Shown: piece after piece, positions 52,969 to 62,900 of the stretch
Layout: the number at the start of each line of letters is the position of its first letter
Position numbering within the stretch: the first letter of the stretch is position 1
Origin: Acrocarpospora macrocephala
GTDB lineage: Bacteria; Actinomycetota; Actinomycetes; Streptosporangiales; Streptosporangiaceae
Reading direction: 5' to 3'
Length of the DNA stretch: 64,000 bases
Assembly (NCBI RefSeq): GCF_009687865.1
Contig: NZ_BLAE01000016.1
Coordinates: forward strand, 124,001-188,000
Translations under genes and position numbers: made by a program
The notes under the pieces: model-generated
The model's database searches: none
What the model was told of the DNA's origin: nothing
Seen by the model: only the letters and a program-made list of their open reading frames with translations

Positions 52969-54327
52969 TCACATTCCGGCGATCAGCTTGTCCACCCGCT
53001 CGTCGACGCTGCGGAACGGGTCCTTGCAGAGCACCGTCCGCTGGGCCTGATCGTTCAGCTTCAGGTGCACCCAGTCAACCGTGAAGTCGCGGCGCTTCTC
53101 CTGCGCCCTGCGGATGAACTCGCCGCGCAGCCTGGCCCGCGTGGTCTGCGGCGGGACCGACTTGGCCTCGAAGATCTTGATGTCGGAGGCCACCCGCTCC
53201 ACCGCGCCGCGCTTCTGCAGCAGGTAGAACAGGCCGCGGCGGCGGTGCACGTCGTGGTAGGCCAGATCCAGCTGGGCGACCCGCGGCGAGGACAGCGGCA
53301 GGTCGTACTTCTTTCTGTAACGTTCAATCAGCTGGTACTTGGTGACCCAGTCGATCTCCCGGGAAACCAGGTCCAGGTCGCCGGTCTCCACCGCCCGCAG
53401 GGTGCGCTCCCAGAGCTCCAGCACCCGCTTGCTGGTCTCGTCGCCGCCGCGCCGGTCCACGAAGTCCTTGGCCTTGCCCAGGTACTCCTGCTGGATCTCC
53501 AGCGAGGACGCCTCCCGGCCGTTGGCCAGCCGGACCCTTCTGCGGCCGGTCATGTCGTGCGAGACCTCGCGGATGGCCCGGATCGGGTTCTCCAGCGACA
53601 GGTCGCGCATCACCACCCCGGCCTCGATCATCCGCAGCACCAGGTCGGTGGCGCCGACCTTGAGCAGCATGGTGGTCTCGCTCATGTTGGAGTCGCCGAC
53701 GATGACGTGCAGGCGGCGGAACCGCTCGGCGTCGGCGTGCGGCTCGTCCCTGGTGTTGATGATCGGGCGGCTCCGGGTGGTCGCCGAGGAGACGCCCTCC
53801 CAGATGTGCTCGGCCCGCTGCGAGACGCAGTAGACCGCTCCACGCGGGGTCTGCAGCACCTTGCCGGCGCCGCAGATGATCTGACGGGTGACCAGGTAGG
53901 GGATGAGCACGTCGGCCAGGCGGCCGAACTCGCCGTGCCGCCCGACCAGATAGTTCTCGTGGCAGCCGTAGGAGTTCCCGGCCGAGTCGGTGTTGTTCTT
54001 GAACAGGTAGATGTCCCCGGCGATGCCTTCCTCGCGGAGCCGTTTCTCGGCGTCCACCAGGAGACCTTCGAGGATGCGCTCGCCCGCCTTGTCGTGGGTT
54101 ACCAGTTCCACGACGTTGTCGCATTCGGGCGTGGCGTACTCGGGATGGCTGCCCACGTCCAGGTACAGACGCGCGCCGTTGCGGAGGAAGACGTTGCTCG
54201 ATCGGCCCCAGGACACCACTCGCCGGAACAAGTAGCGCGCCACCTCGTCCGGTGACAGCCTGCGCTGCCCCCGGAACGTGCAGGTGACGCCGTACTCGTT
54301 CTCCAGCCCGAAGATGCGACGATCCAT
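52969..54327 (-). CDS. pafA: Pup-protein ligase PafA
   Basis: The 452-residue protein has the carboxylate-amine ligase core: [16 protein letters not shown] for Mg-ATP binding, [16 protein letters not shown] with the catalytic Asp, [20 protein letters not shown], and [20 protein letters not shown]. It activates the C-terminal Glu of Pup and joins it to lysines of target proteins for the proteasome. Because the Pup encoded at 57911 already ends in Glu, it can be used directly. Either of two adjacent ATG codons (54330, 54327) may start. Confidence 0.97.
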   Translation of the reverse strand: MDRRIFGLENEYGVTCTFRGQRRLSPDEVARYLFRRVVSWGRSSNVFLRNGARLYLDVGSHPEYATPECDNVVELVTHDKAGERILEGLLVDAEKRLREEGIAGDIYLFKNNTDSAGNSYGCHENYLVGRHGEFGRLADVLIPYLVTRQIICGAGKVLQTPRGAVYCVSQRAEHIWEGVSSATTRSRPIINTRDEPHADAERFRRLHVIVGDSNMSETTMLLKVGATDLVLRMIEAGVVMRDLSLENPIRAIREVSHDMTGRRRVRLANGREASSLEIQQEYLGKAKDFVDRRGGDETSKRVLELWERTLRAVETGDLDLVSREIDWVTKYQLIERYRKKYDLPLSSPRVAQLDLAYHDVHRRRGLFYLLQKRGAVERVASDIKIFEAKSVPPQTTRARLRGEFIRRAQEKRRDFTVDWVHLKLNDQAQRTVLCKDPFRSVDERVDKLIAGM

Positions 54328-54414
54328 CACATCACCCTATGCCCCGAATGGCGGAACGACATAGGGATCATGAAGTGGATTGTCCCCGGGCGCTCCCGCG
54401 GGCCTCCCAGGCGG

Positions 54415-55065
54415 TCAGAAGTAGATCTCCACAACCTTGGTGACCTGGCCGTTCGCGACGGTGATCAGGGCGGTGAGGCGGCCTTCGCGGGCGTGCTCGG
54501 CGAGTCGCGCGCGGGTGCAGCGCTCGGTGCCCAGCCCGTCGCCGTTGATCGTCTGGTCGTTGCCGGTGCAGCCGGTGGCGCTCAGGTAGACCACGCCGGG
54601 GGCCAGCGGCGCGGCGTAGGCAGTGACGTCGCCCTCGGTGGGGCCGACGAAGGTGCCGCCGTCCCAGCGGACCGGGACGTACTCGGCGGTATCCCCGTCC
54701 TGCATGGTGACGAAACGGCCGCGCAGGATGCCGTCGGCGCTGGGGCTGATGCGCTTGGTGAAGTCGTGGCCGGGGTCGAACTGGAACTTGGTGCCCTTGA
54801 TCTTCGGTTGCTTCGCCCCGATGACGTCGTTCTGGTCGTACTCCTCGGAGGGCTCGAACACCTGGTTCCCCGGTGGGGCCGTCGGCGACGGTGACGCGAG
54901 CGGGCTGGGGGAGGCGGCCGCCGGGGTGGCCGTGACCGTGGCGAGCGGCGACGGGGAGGCGGTCACGGTGACCGTCGCGGCCGGCGCCGCGGCCTCGGTG
55001 CCGGAACAGGCGGCGAGCGAGAGTACGGCGACAGCCAGCGCGGCCTGCCGGAGATAAGTGGTCAT
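54415..55065 (-). CDS. Lipoprotein of unknown function
   Basis: The 216-residue protein has a lipoprotein signal (ALAVAVLSLAACSG), a Thr/Ser/Pro/Ala-rich linker and a C-terminal domain with TGCTGND and ERCTRARL cysteines that may pair. I do not recognise the domain. It lies between pafA and prcA on the same strand and is probably surface anchored. It has no obvious link with pupylation. Confidence 0.7.
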   Translation of the reverse strand: MTTYLRQAALAVAVLSLAACSGTEAAAPAATVTVTASPSPLATVTATPAAASPSPLASPSPTAPPGNQVFEPSEEYDQNDVIGAKQPKIKGTKFQFDPGHDFTKRISPSADGILRGRFVTMQDGDTAEYVPVRWDGGTFVGPTEGDVTAYAAPLAPGVVYLSATGCTGNDQTINGDGLGTERCTRARLAEHAREGRLTALITVANGQVTKVVEIYF

Positions 55066-55151
55066 ATACGGAAAAGCCTAGCGAAATCCGAATTTGGTCG
55101 TGCCCGGAAACGCCGGATGGCCACCGGTTTCGGTGACCATCCGGGGAAACT

Positions 55152-55967
55152 TCAGGAATCGGATCCTGTGTCGATGTCGCCGTCGGGGGCGGTGGGCGGC
55201 CCGGTGTCGACCTCGGGGGCGCCCTTCTCCGGCAGCGTGGGCTCCGCCGGGGCGGGCGGTGCCTCCGGAGCCTCCGGCGGGCCCGCGGCCAGCAGGCGCT
55301 CCAGGCGCGGGCCGGCCAGGCGCTGGAACTTGCGCTGCTCCCGGGTCCGGTCCAGCACGGCGACCTCCAGCTGCCCGATCGGGGAGCGTTCGCCGCCCGG
55401 CTCGGTCAGCGCGGCGAGCGCGGCGTCCAGGGCCTCGGCCAGCGACAGGCCCGGGCGGTAACGCTCCTTGAGCCGCCCGGCCACCGCGTCGGACTGCCCG
55501 CCGATGACCGCCATGCCCTGCTCGTCGAAGACCGAGCCGTCGAAGGTCAGCCGGTAGATCTGGTCCTCCTCGGTGGCGTCGCCCACCTCGGCGACCACGA
55601 TCTCCACCTCCAGCGACTTGATCGAGTCGGTGAAGATCATGCCGAGCTGCTGCGCGTACAGGTTGGCCAGGCCGCGGCCGGTCACGTCGTTGCGGTTGTA
55701 GGTGTAGCCGTTGATGTCGGCATACCTGATCCCCGCCAGGCGCAGCGACTCGAACTCGTTGTAGCGGCCGACCGCGGCGAAGCCGATCCGGTCGTAGATC
55801 TCGCTGATCTTGTGCAGGGCCTTGGACGGGTTCGGCGCCACGAACAGGATGCCGTCCGCGTACTGCATGACGACCACGCTCCGGCCGCGGGCGATGCCCT
55901 TCCGCGCGTATTCCGCCCGGTCGCGCATGATCTGCTCGGGCGATGCGTATCCGAAAGGTATGGACAC
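55152..55967 (-). CDS. prcA: Proteasome alpha subunit
   Basis: The 271-residue protein starts at a GTG ([20 protein letters not shown]), followed by [20 protein letters not shown] and the alpha-subunit core with [16 protein letters not shown]. The C-terminal 40 residues are a Pro/Glu-rich tail ([16 protein letters not shown]) like other actinobacterial PrcA. Alpha rings cap the 20S core and bind the ATPase. It lies 16 bp after prcB. Confidence 0.96.
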   Translation of the reverse strand: MSIPFGYASPEQIMRDRAEYARKGIARGRSVVVMQYADGILFVAPNPSKALHKISEIYDRIGFAAVGRYNEFESLRLAGIRYADINGYTYNRNDVTGRGLANLYAQQLGMIFTDSIKSLEVEIVVAEVGDATEEDQIYRLTFDGSVFDEQGMAVIGGQSDAVAGRLKERYRPGLSLAEALDAALAALTEPGGERSPIGQLEVAVLDRTREQRKFQRLAGPRLERLLAAGPPEAPEAPPAPAEPTLPEKGAPEVDTGPPTAPDGDIDTGSDS

Positions 55968-55983
55968 CTCGTGGGGTTCCTCT

Positions 55984-56823
55984 CTAGCGCAGCGGGGCGG
56001 TGGGGCCGTCGGGGTTGACCATCCGGGCTTCCAGCATCGCGTGCACGTAGCCCGCGACCTCGTCGTCGCCAAGACGCCGGTAACCCTCCGCCGTGATCAC
56101 CGCGGCCACCGGCCAGATCTTGCGGGTCACGTCGGGCCCGCCGGTCGCCGAGTCGTCGTCGGCCGCGTCGTACAGGGCCTGCACGCAGGTCAGCACCGCG
56201 TCCTCGGGCGAGGCGTTCTCCCGGTAGAGCTTCTTCAGCGACCCCTTGGCGAAGATCGAGCCGGATCCGATGGCGTGGTACTGCTGCTGCTCGTAGGGCC
56301 CGCCGCCCACGTCGTAACCGAAGATCCGCCCACCGTCCAGATTCGGATCGTACGCCGCGAAGATCGGGACCACCGCGAGGCCCTGCATGGCCATCGGCAG
56401 GTTGCCCTTGATCATGGTGGCGAGCCGGTTGGCCTTGCCGTCGGTGGAGAGCGAGCGGCCCTCCATCTTCTCGTAGTGCTCGAGTTCGACCTGGTAGAGC
56501 CGGGCCATCTCGATGCCGGTGCTGGCGGTTCCGGCGATGCCGAGGCAGGAGTAGTCGTCGGTGCGGAACACCTTCTCTATGTCCCGCTGCAAGATCATGT
56601 TGCCGGAGGTGGCCCGCCGGTCGCCCGCCATCACCACGCCGCCCGCGCAGGTCACCGCGATGATCGTGGTCGCGTGCGGGATCTGGTCGCTGACCGGGAC
56701 GGCCAGCCTCTCGGTCCGGAACGGCAGCAGATCCGACGCGTGCATGCCCAAGAACTCGGTGAACGACGAAGAACCCGTATTCGTGAAGAGGTTGTTCATC
56801 CAGGCCTGCTGCTGAGATGCCAC
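55984..56823 (-). CDS. prcB: Proteasome beta subunit
   Basis: The 279-residue precursor starts at a GTG preceded by GGAGGGAG. It has a 51-residue propeptide ([19 protein letters not shown]) and then the mature N-terminal Thr52 nucleophile in [20 protein letters not shown]. Cleavage before Thr here follows Ala and not the usual Gly. Beta rings carry the proteolytic sites of the 20S core. The frame continues open far upstream, but the family start is clear. Confidence 0.96.
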   Translation of the reverse strand: MASQQQAWMNNLFTNTGSSSFTEFLGMHASDLLPFRTERLAVPVSDQIPHATTIIAVTCAGGVVMAGDRRATSGNMILQRDIEKVFRTDDYSCLGIAGTASTGIEMARLYQVELEHYEKMEGRSLSTDGKANRLATMIKGNLPMAMQGLAVVPIFAAYDPNLDGGRIFGYDVGGGPYEQQQYHAIGSGSIFAKGSLKKLYRENASPEDAVLTCVQALYDAADDDSATGGPDVTRKIWPVAAVITAEGYRRLGDDEVAGYVHAMLEARMVNPDGPTAPLR

Positions 56824-56992
56824 GCGACTCCCTCCAATGTGTCGTCTGTTTAGGCCGACCCTACTCACCTCGGCGCACTGCTTGCACTCTTCCCGATCAG
56901 CTGAGCGCGAACCGCTTTCAAGATCCCGGACATATCTTTGTACGACTTGCGCCCGGGGTATACCGATCCTTCGTGAAGACCGGCCGTCGGAG

Positions 56993-57703
56993 GTGACCGC
57001 GCTGACCTTGGAGATCGAGGTGGTGAACCCCTCGGCGTACGAGCGGACCGGGTTGATCTTCACCGAGCTGCCGGAGAGCCGCCCGCATCTGCTCACGCGG
57101 GCGGGAGCCTGGGTGCCGGTCCAGTGGCTGGAGCACGGTCCGACGCTCGTCGGCGGCGCGGTCGTGGAGCCGGTCGTGACCGTGGCCGCCCAGGTCACGG
57201 TCCCCGCGGCGGGGAGAATCGTCCTGGTCGCGTCCGCCGCGCCCGCGCTGTCCCCCGGCTCGGGCCCCGGCGGCGGCCTGCCTATCCCGGGAGTCCTCGA
57301 CAACGGCCTGCTCCGGGTCGAGGCGGCCCCCGACGGCACGATTTCGCTGCGGGCTCCGGACGGCAGGGAGATCCACGGGATCGGCTGCGGCGTGCCCGGC
57401 CCGGTCGAGGTCGACGACGTCGTGCGCGGCACGCTCGTCTCGGCGATGGAGATCATCGGGGGCGGGCCGGCCGCTCGCGTGGAGCTGCGCGCGGGCGAGC
57501 CTTTCGCCCGCCTGGAAGCGGGCCTACTCGAGGGAGGCCAGGGCGCTCGCCTGGCGGTCATCCGGGATCCGGCGTCGCGGACGCGTTTCGCGGTGATGCC
57601 ATGCCCGGGTGATGAATCGGTATTCGCCCGGCTGGCCGGGGAATACCGCCACGACCTGCTCGTCATGCCCCGGAGCGAACGACGCGGCGCCCCATCTCAG
57701 TAG
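56993..57703 (+). CDS. Protein of unknown function between pup and prcB
   Basis: The roughly 236-residue protein begins about [20 protein letters not shown] and is rich in beta-strand-like Val/Gly stretches. It includes [20 protein letters not shown] and [20 protein letters not shown], which resembles the C-terminal beta-sandwich of alpha-mannosidase-type glycoside hydrolases, but no catalytic domain is present. It is on the plus strand, breaking the otherwise minus-strand pup-prcB-prcA order. The GTG start at 56993 is a guess; GGAG lies too close upstream to decide. Function is unknown. Confidence 0.6.
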   Translation: MTALTLEIEVVNPSAYERTGLIFTELPESRPHLLTRAGAWVPVQWLEHGPTLVGGAVVEPVVTVAAQVTVPAAGRIVLVASAAPALSPGSGPGGGLPIPGVLDNGLLRVEAAPDGTISLRAPDGREIHGIGCGVPGPVEVDDVVRGTLVSAMEIIGGGPAARVELRAGEPFARLEAGLLEGGQGARLAVIRDPASRTRFAVMPCPGDESVFARLAGEYRHDLLVMPRSERRGAPSQ

Positions 57704-57910
57704 AACTGGGACGGGAACGCCGCGGTTCACGCAGAGAGTCCCCGGACTTGGCCGGTGACCGGCGGTGACGCACGGTGAGCCGGGTCACCGCCGGTTATCG
57801 GTCGCGGGCTGCACGGCCCGGCGAACATTCGCTGATTGCGACCCCTCACAGGGGCGATGAGGATGCGAACATACGTTCGGCCTCGGTTGGACAGGACGGG
57901 GAATCCCCCC

Positions 57911-58120
57911 TTACTCGCCGCCCTTCTGCACGTAGCTGCGCACGAACTCTTCGGCGTTCTCCTCGAGCACCTCGTCGATCTCGTCGAGGATCGCGTCCAC
58001 GTCGTCGGTGAGCTTCTCATGCCGTTCCTGGACATCGGTGGCGTCCTGCGCCTCGACGTCTTGGGTCTCGCTCTCCTGGCGGCCGGTCTGCTTCTGACCG
58101 CCGGTGTCCTTGCTGGCCAT
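57911..58120 (-). CDS. pup: Prokaryotic ubiquitin-like protein Pup
   Basis: The 69-residue protein is disordered and acidic, with the conserved DVDAILDEIDEVLEENAEEF and the terminal VRSYVQKGGE. Pup is attached through its C-terminal Glu to lysines of proteins destined for the proteasome. Many Pups end in Gln and need deamidation by Dop; this one ends in Glu and does not. dop and the proteasomal ATPase gene, which usually lie just upstream of pup, are not in this window. A GAGGTATCACC stretch precedes the ATG. Confidence 0.96.
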   Translation of the reverse strand: MASKDTGGQKQTGRQESETQDVEAQDATDVQERHEKLTDDVDAILDEIDEVLEENAEEFVRSYVQKGGE

Positions 58121-58264
58121 CGGTGATACCTCCGCTCGGGGGACTTCTCTGCTTCATATCTTCCCCGAACCGACCGACAACTCGCCTGAATCGTCGTGTG
58201 ATCTTTGGCTCGGCTGAAGGAGTCCCGACAGATAACCCGTTGAGCGGCGTAAAGGCAAATGCCC

Positions 58265-58300
58265 TTGACTGGATAGCGAAACTATCCAATTATTGGATAG
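58265..58300 (+). promoter_or_regulatory. Promoter with overlapping GGATAG operators
   Basis: TTGACT at 58265-58270 is a good -35 element, with AATTAT at 58288-58293 (17-bp spacing) as a weak -10. GGATAG (58271-58276) and CTATCC (58282-58287) form one inverted repeat, and CTATCCAATTATTGGATAG (58282-58300) forms a second with eight-base arms. A repressor binding here would cover the promoter of the gene at 58330. Confidence 0.55.
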
Positions 58301-58329
58301 CACAACTTCCCAACGAAACGGATCCGCGC

Positions 58330-58734
58330 ATGTCCCCCTCCTCGCTCACCACGGCCGGAGTGCTGCTCATCACCGTCTCGGGCGTCGGCATCGGCGGGCT
58401 CTCCCTGCTGGGCCACATCCTCGGGCGCATCCCCGGCTACCTCGACAACCCGGTCAGGCGCGGCCTCTGGCGAGCCGGACACGCCCATGCGGGCGTTTTG
58501 GTGCTCTTCGCACTGGTCGCCCTGCTATACCTGGATCATGCAGATCTCTCGGACGGTATGCGCTCCCTGGCCCGGGTGCTGATCGTCGCCGCCCCCATCC
58601 TGATGCCGCTCGGCTTCTTCCTGTCGGTCGTACGGCCGTCTGATACGAAGCCGAACAAACTGATATGGCTTACCGTGCTCGGCGGGGTCGGACTCGGCGC
58701 CGGGACGATGATCCTTGGAATCGGCCTGGTGTAG
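58330..58734 (+). CDS. Four-helix membrane protein of unknown function
   Basis: The 134-residue protein has four hydrophobic segments (for example TTAGVLLITVSGVGIGGLSL and AHAGVLVLFALVALLYLDHA) with a conserved-looking RRGLWRAGHAHAGV between the first two. The pattern suggests a small integral membrane protein; I do not know its role. The ATG at 58330 is chosen over upstream in-frame codons because the operator-promoter lies 30-65 bp before it. It stands alone, divergent from pup. Confidence 0.7.
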   Translation: MSPSSLTTAGVLLITVSGVGIGGLSLLGHILGRIPGYLDNPVRRGLWRAGHAHAGVLVLFALVALLYLDHADLSDGMRSLARVLIVAAPILMPLGFFLSVVRPSDTKPNKLIWLTVLGGVGLGAGTMILGIGLV

Positions 58735-58840
58735 ATCGGATCGTTATCTCCCGTACGGGGAGTGACGCCGCACTCCGGAACCGTGACAGAGCACAATATG
58801 GAACTCGGAACGCGGGAATTGCAGGGCTCGGAGCAGACGG

Positions 58841-59749
58841 GTGGATATGGGAACGGATCGCGCACGACTGCTCCTTGAGCGTTATCGGCTGGCATCGCCG
58901 ATTCGTCGTGATGGCACGGGCATCATGTGGCAGGCTCATGACCTGCGGCTGACCCGGGACGTGGCGATCAAGGAGGTGCAGCCGCCGTACCGGATGGACA
59001 TGCCCGACCTGGAGGACACCCGGCGGCGCGCCCTCAAGGAGGCGCGGTCGGCGGCGCGGCTGAGCCATCCCGGGATCATCACCGTGCACGATCTGTTCGA
59101 GGAGAACGGGCGGCTCTGGATCGTGACCGAGTTCCTGGAGGGGCTGACCCTCAAGGAGACGATCGGGCACATCGGCCGCATCCCGGTCCGCTGGTCGGCC
59201 TGGCTGGGGTTCCAGCTTCTGGCCGGGATCCGGCACGCGCATCTGTGCGGGGTCGTGCACGGCGACATCAAGCCGGAGAACATCCTGCTCACCGGGGATC
59301 GGGTGGTGCTCACCGATTTCGGCATCGCGGCGATGGAGGAGGACAGCACGTCCTCCCAGACCATTCCGCTCACCCGGTCGGCCGCCTATCTGGCTCCGGA
59401 GCGTATGCGCGGCGAGAGAGCCACGCACGCGTCGGATCTGTGGTCGCTGGGGGCGACCATGTACGCGGCGGTGGAGGGGCGGCCGCCCTATCCCGGGGAC
59501 GGGCCGCTGTCCATGCTCGGCATGGCGCTGACCCACGAGCCCGACCCGCCGTCGAACGCCGGAGCCCTGTGGCCGGTCATCGAGGGCCTGCTGCGACGCG
59601 AGGCCGCCCGCCGCCTCACCGGCGAGGCGGTCGCCCTCCTGCTGGCCGACCTCCTCCGCCGCGAGGGCATCTCCGCCGCCGCCCCCGGCCGCCGCCCCCA
59701 AACCCTCCCATCCAGCGAAAACCTCCCCCCGGGCGCCTTCAAGTTGTAG
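58841..59749 (+). CDS. Soluble Ser/Thr protein kinase
   Basis: The 302-residue protein has a Hanks-type kinase domain: VAIKEVQPP with the ATP-binding Lys, LCGVVHGDIKPENILL (catalytic loop with HGD where HRD is usual), VVLTDFGIAAME (DFG) and YLAPERMRGE (APE). The glycine-rich loop (PIRRDGTGIMWQAHD) is poor. There is no membrane segment or extracellular sensor, only a short proline-rich tail. Start is GTG 58841 or ATG 58847. A kinase gene (pknJ) also lies near the pepE/exonuclease block in Mycobacterium, but this one is at the other end. Convergent with cobN. Confidence 0.9.
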   Translation: MDMGTDRARLLLERYRLASPIRRDGTGIMWQAHDLRLTRDVAIKEVQPPYRMDMPDLEDTRRRALKEARSAARLSHPGIITVHDLFEENGRLWIVTEFLEGLTLKETIGHIGRIPVRWSAWLGFQLLAGIRHAHLCGVVHGDIKPENILLTGDRVVLTDFGIAAMEEDSTSSQTIPLTRSAAYLAPERMRGERATHASDLWSLGATMYAAVEGRPPYPGDGPLSMLGMALTHEPDPPSNAGALWPVIEGLLRREAARRLTGEAVALLLADLLRREGISAAAPGRRPQTLPSSENLPPGAFKL

Positions 59750-59944
59750 ATCTCAATGCCCTTCGGCGAATCGATGTAGCTGCCTCAAAGGCCGCCTCCG
59801 CTCCATCGATGGAGCTGCCGATCGACGGGAGTTGGCCCCGCCCGTGGATAGCTGGCCGGAAATGGCGCTCCCTCTTTGGCGCCGGTGCGGCGAGAAGCGA
59901 AGTGGTGGTGGGCGGCGCCGGATAACGGCGAGCGGCCGAATCGC

Positions 59945-62900
59945 TCAGCCGGATTCGAGGTCGCCTTCGGCCTTGAGGTAGACCTCCTGGAGGCGCTGGA
60001 GGATTTCGGGGTCCGGGTGTTCCCACATGCCGCGTCCGGCCGCTTCCAGGAGGCGTTCGGTGATGCCGTGGAGTGCCCAGGGGTTGGATTCGGTGAGGAA
60101 GCGCTGGTTCTCCTCGTCGAGGACGTAGGTGGCGGCGAGTTTGTCGTACATCCAGTCGGCGACCACGCCGGTGGTGGCGTCGTAGCCGAACAGGTAGTCG
60201 ACGGTGGCGGCCAACTCGAACGCGCCCTTGTAGCCGTGCCTGCGCATCGCGGCCAGCCAGCGGGGGTTGACGACCCGGGCGCGGAAGATCCTGCTGGTCT
60301 CCTCGGAGAGGCTGCGGGTGCGCACGGCGTCGGGGCGGGTGCTGTCGCCGATGTACGCGGCTGGGGCCTTGCCCGTGAGGGCGCGGACGGTGGCGATCAT
60401 GCCGCCGTGGTACTGGAAATAGTCGTCGGAGTCGGCGATGTCGTGTTCGCGGGTGTCGACGTTCTTGGCGGCGACGTTGATCCGCCGGTAGGCCGACTCC
60501 ATGTCCTCGCGGGCCGCGACGCCGTCGACGCCGCGGCCGTAGGCGAATCCGCCCCAGACCGCGTACACCTCGGCCAGGTCGGTGTCGTCCCGCCAGTTGC
60601 GGCTGTCGATGAGTGGGAGCAGGCCCGCGCCGTACGCCCCTGGCGCCGACCCGAAGATCCGCAACGTGGCGCGCTCGCCGCGCGCGGCGTCGGCGAGCAC
60701 GTGTTCCCGGACGAAGTTGCCCGGCTCGTCCAGGTTCGCGACGAGTTTGACCGCGTCGTCCAGCATGGCCACGACGTGGGGGAACGCGTCGCGGAAGAAC
60801 CCGCTGATCCGCACGGTCACATCGACTCGGGGCCGTCCGAGCTCTCCGGCGGAGATCGCCTCCAGTCCGGTGACCCGGCGCGACGCGTCATCCCACACCG
60901 GCCGCACGCCCAGCAGCGCGAGCACCTCGGCGATATCGTCTCCCGCGGTGCGCATCGCGCTGGTCCCCCAGATGGACAACCCCACCGATCGGGGCCACTC
61001 CCCCGTATCCGCTCGATACCGCTCGACCAGCGACTCCGCCATCGCCTGCCCGGTCTCCCACGCCAGCCTGCTCGGCACGGCCTTCGGATCGACCGAGTAG
61101 AAGTTCCGCCCGGTCGGCAGCACATTGACCAGACCCCGCAGCGGCGATCCGCTGGGCCCGGCGGGAACGTATCCCCCGTTCAGGGCGTGCAGCACGTTGT
61201 CGATCTCATCGGTGGTACGCGCCAGCCGAGGCACAACCTCCACAGCGGCGAACCGCAACACCCGCTCGACCAAGCCGCGATCCGCTGAAATCACCCGCCC
61301 TACCGCCATGGGCTCCACCACCGCATCTACCTCCGGCGCCGCCCCTGAAGCGAGGGCTTCCGGCCCCACCCCGGCGGCGACGGCATTCATCGTCGGTGCA
61401 GTACCGGAAGTGGAGGCAAGATCCGCTGCTGGCACGTCTTCGGCCCTCTCCCCCGGCATCGCGTTCTGGACCAGGGGTGTGTCCAGGTCTGGGCGTGTGA
61501 TGTCGTCTGATTTCCGGCCGGGGGTGATATTTCCAAGGATTTCGCGAACGACCTCGGGGGCGGCGTCGGGTGTCCAGGCTCGGGCTTCCATCGCCGAGAC
61601 CAGTGCGCGGGCGGTCGCCTCGGCTTCGTCGACTCCGATTCGGGTCGCGTCTCCCGCTTCCGAGAGTCCGAGAGCCTCGCGGAGGCCGGGCAGTGCCTCA
61701 GAACCCGCCCACATCTGCCGGGCTCGGAGCATGGCCAGGACGAGGTCGACCCTGGCCTCGCCTTCGGGGGCGACGCCGAGCACGTGCAGGCCGTCCCGGA
61801 TCTGGACGTCCTTGACCTCGCACAGCCAGCCGTCGACGTGGAGGAGGAAGTCGTCGAATTCGGCGTCGTGCGGGCGGTCGTCGAGGCCGAGGTCGTGGTC
61901 TAAGCGAGCGGCCTGGATGAGGGTCCAGATCTGGGCGCGGATGGCGGGCAGTTTGGCGGGGTCCATGGCGGCGATGGACGCGTGCTCATCGAGGAGCTGT
62001 TCCAGCCGGGCCAGGTCGCCGTAGGTGTCGGCGCGGGCCATCGGCGGGACGAGGTGGTCGACGAGGGTGGCGTGGGCGCGGCGTTTGGCCTGGGTGCCCT
62101 CGCCCGGGTCGTTGACCAGGAACGGATATATCAGCGGAAGGTCGCCGAGGGCCGCGTCCGGGCCGCAGGAGGCGGAGAGACCGGCCGACTTGCCGGGCAG
62201 CCATTCGAGGTTGCCGTGTTTGCCGACGTGGACGACGGCATGCGCCTGGAACGTGTCGGACAGCCAGCGATAGGCGGCGAGATAGTGGTGGCTGGGCGGC
62301 AGGTCGGGATCGTGGTAGATGGCGATCGGGTTCTCGCCGAATCCACGCGGCGGCTGCACCATGACGACGACGTTCCCCGACCGCAGCGCGGCCAGCACGA
62401 TGTCCCCGTCCTGAACGTAGAGTTCCCCCGGCGGCGGCCCCCAGTGGCGTTCCATCCCCTCCCGCAGATCCTCGGGAAGCGTGCGATACCACTCGATGTA
62501 ACGCTCGGCGGGGATACGTACGGGATTGCCCGCCAGCTGCTCCTCGGTGAGCCAGTCGGGATCCTGCCCACCGGCCGCGATGAGCGCGTGGATGAGCGCG
62601 TCTCCCTCGTGCCGGGGCAGGTCCTCGCCGAGCTCGTATCCGCTCGCCGCCATCGCGTCCAGCAACCGGACCACGCTCGCGGGCGTGTCCAGGCCGACGG
62701 CGTTCCCGATCCGGGAGTGTTTCGTCGGATACGCCGACAACATGATCGCGATCCGCCGCTCGGCGGCGGGGACGTGCCGGAGCAGCCCGTGCCGTACCGC
62801 GATCCCGGCCACCCGTGCGGCCCGCTCCGCGTCGGCGACATACACGGTGAGCCCGTCCGCGTCGATCTCCTTGAAGGAGAAGGGAACGGTGATGAGCCGC

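Noticed and set aside
59876-61288. A 470-codon plus-strand frame within cobN
   Set aside because: It is antisense to a well conserved part of CobN and has no domain.
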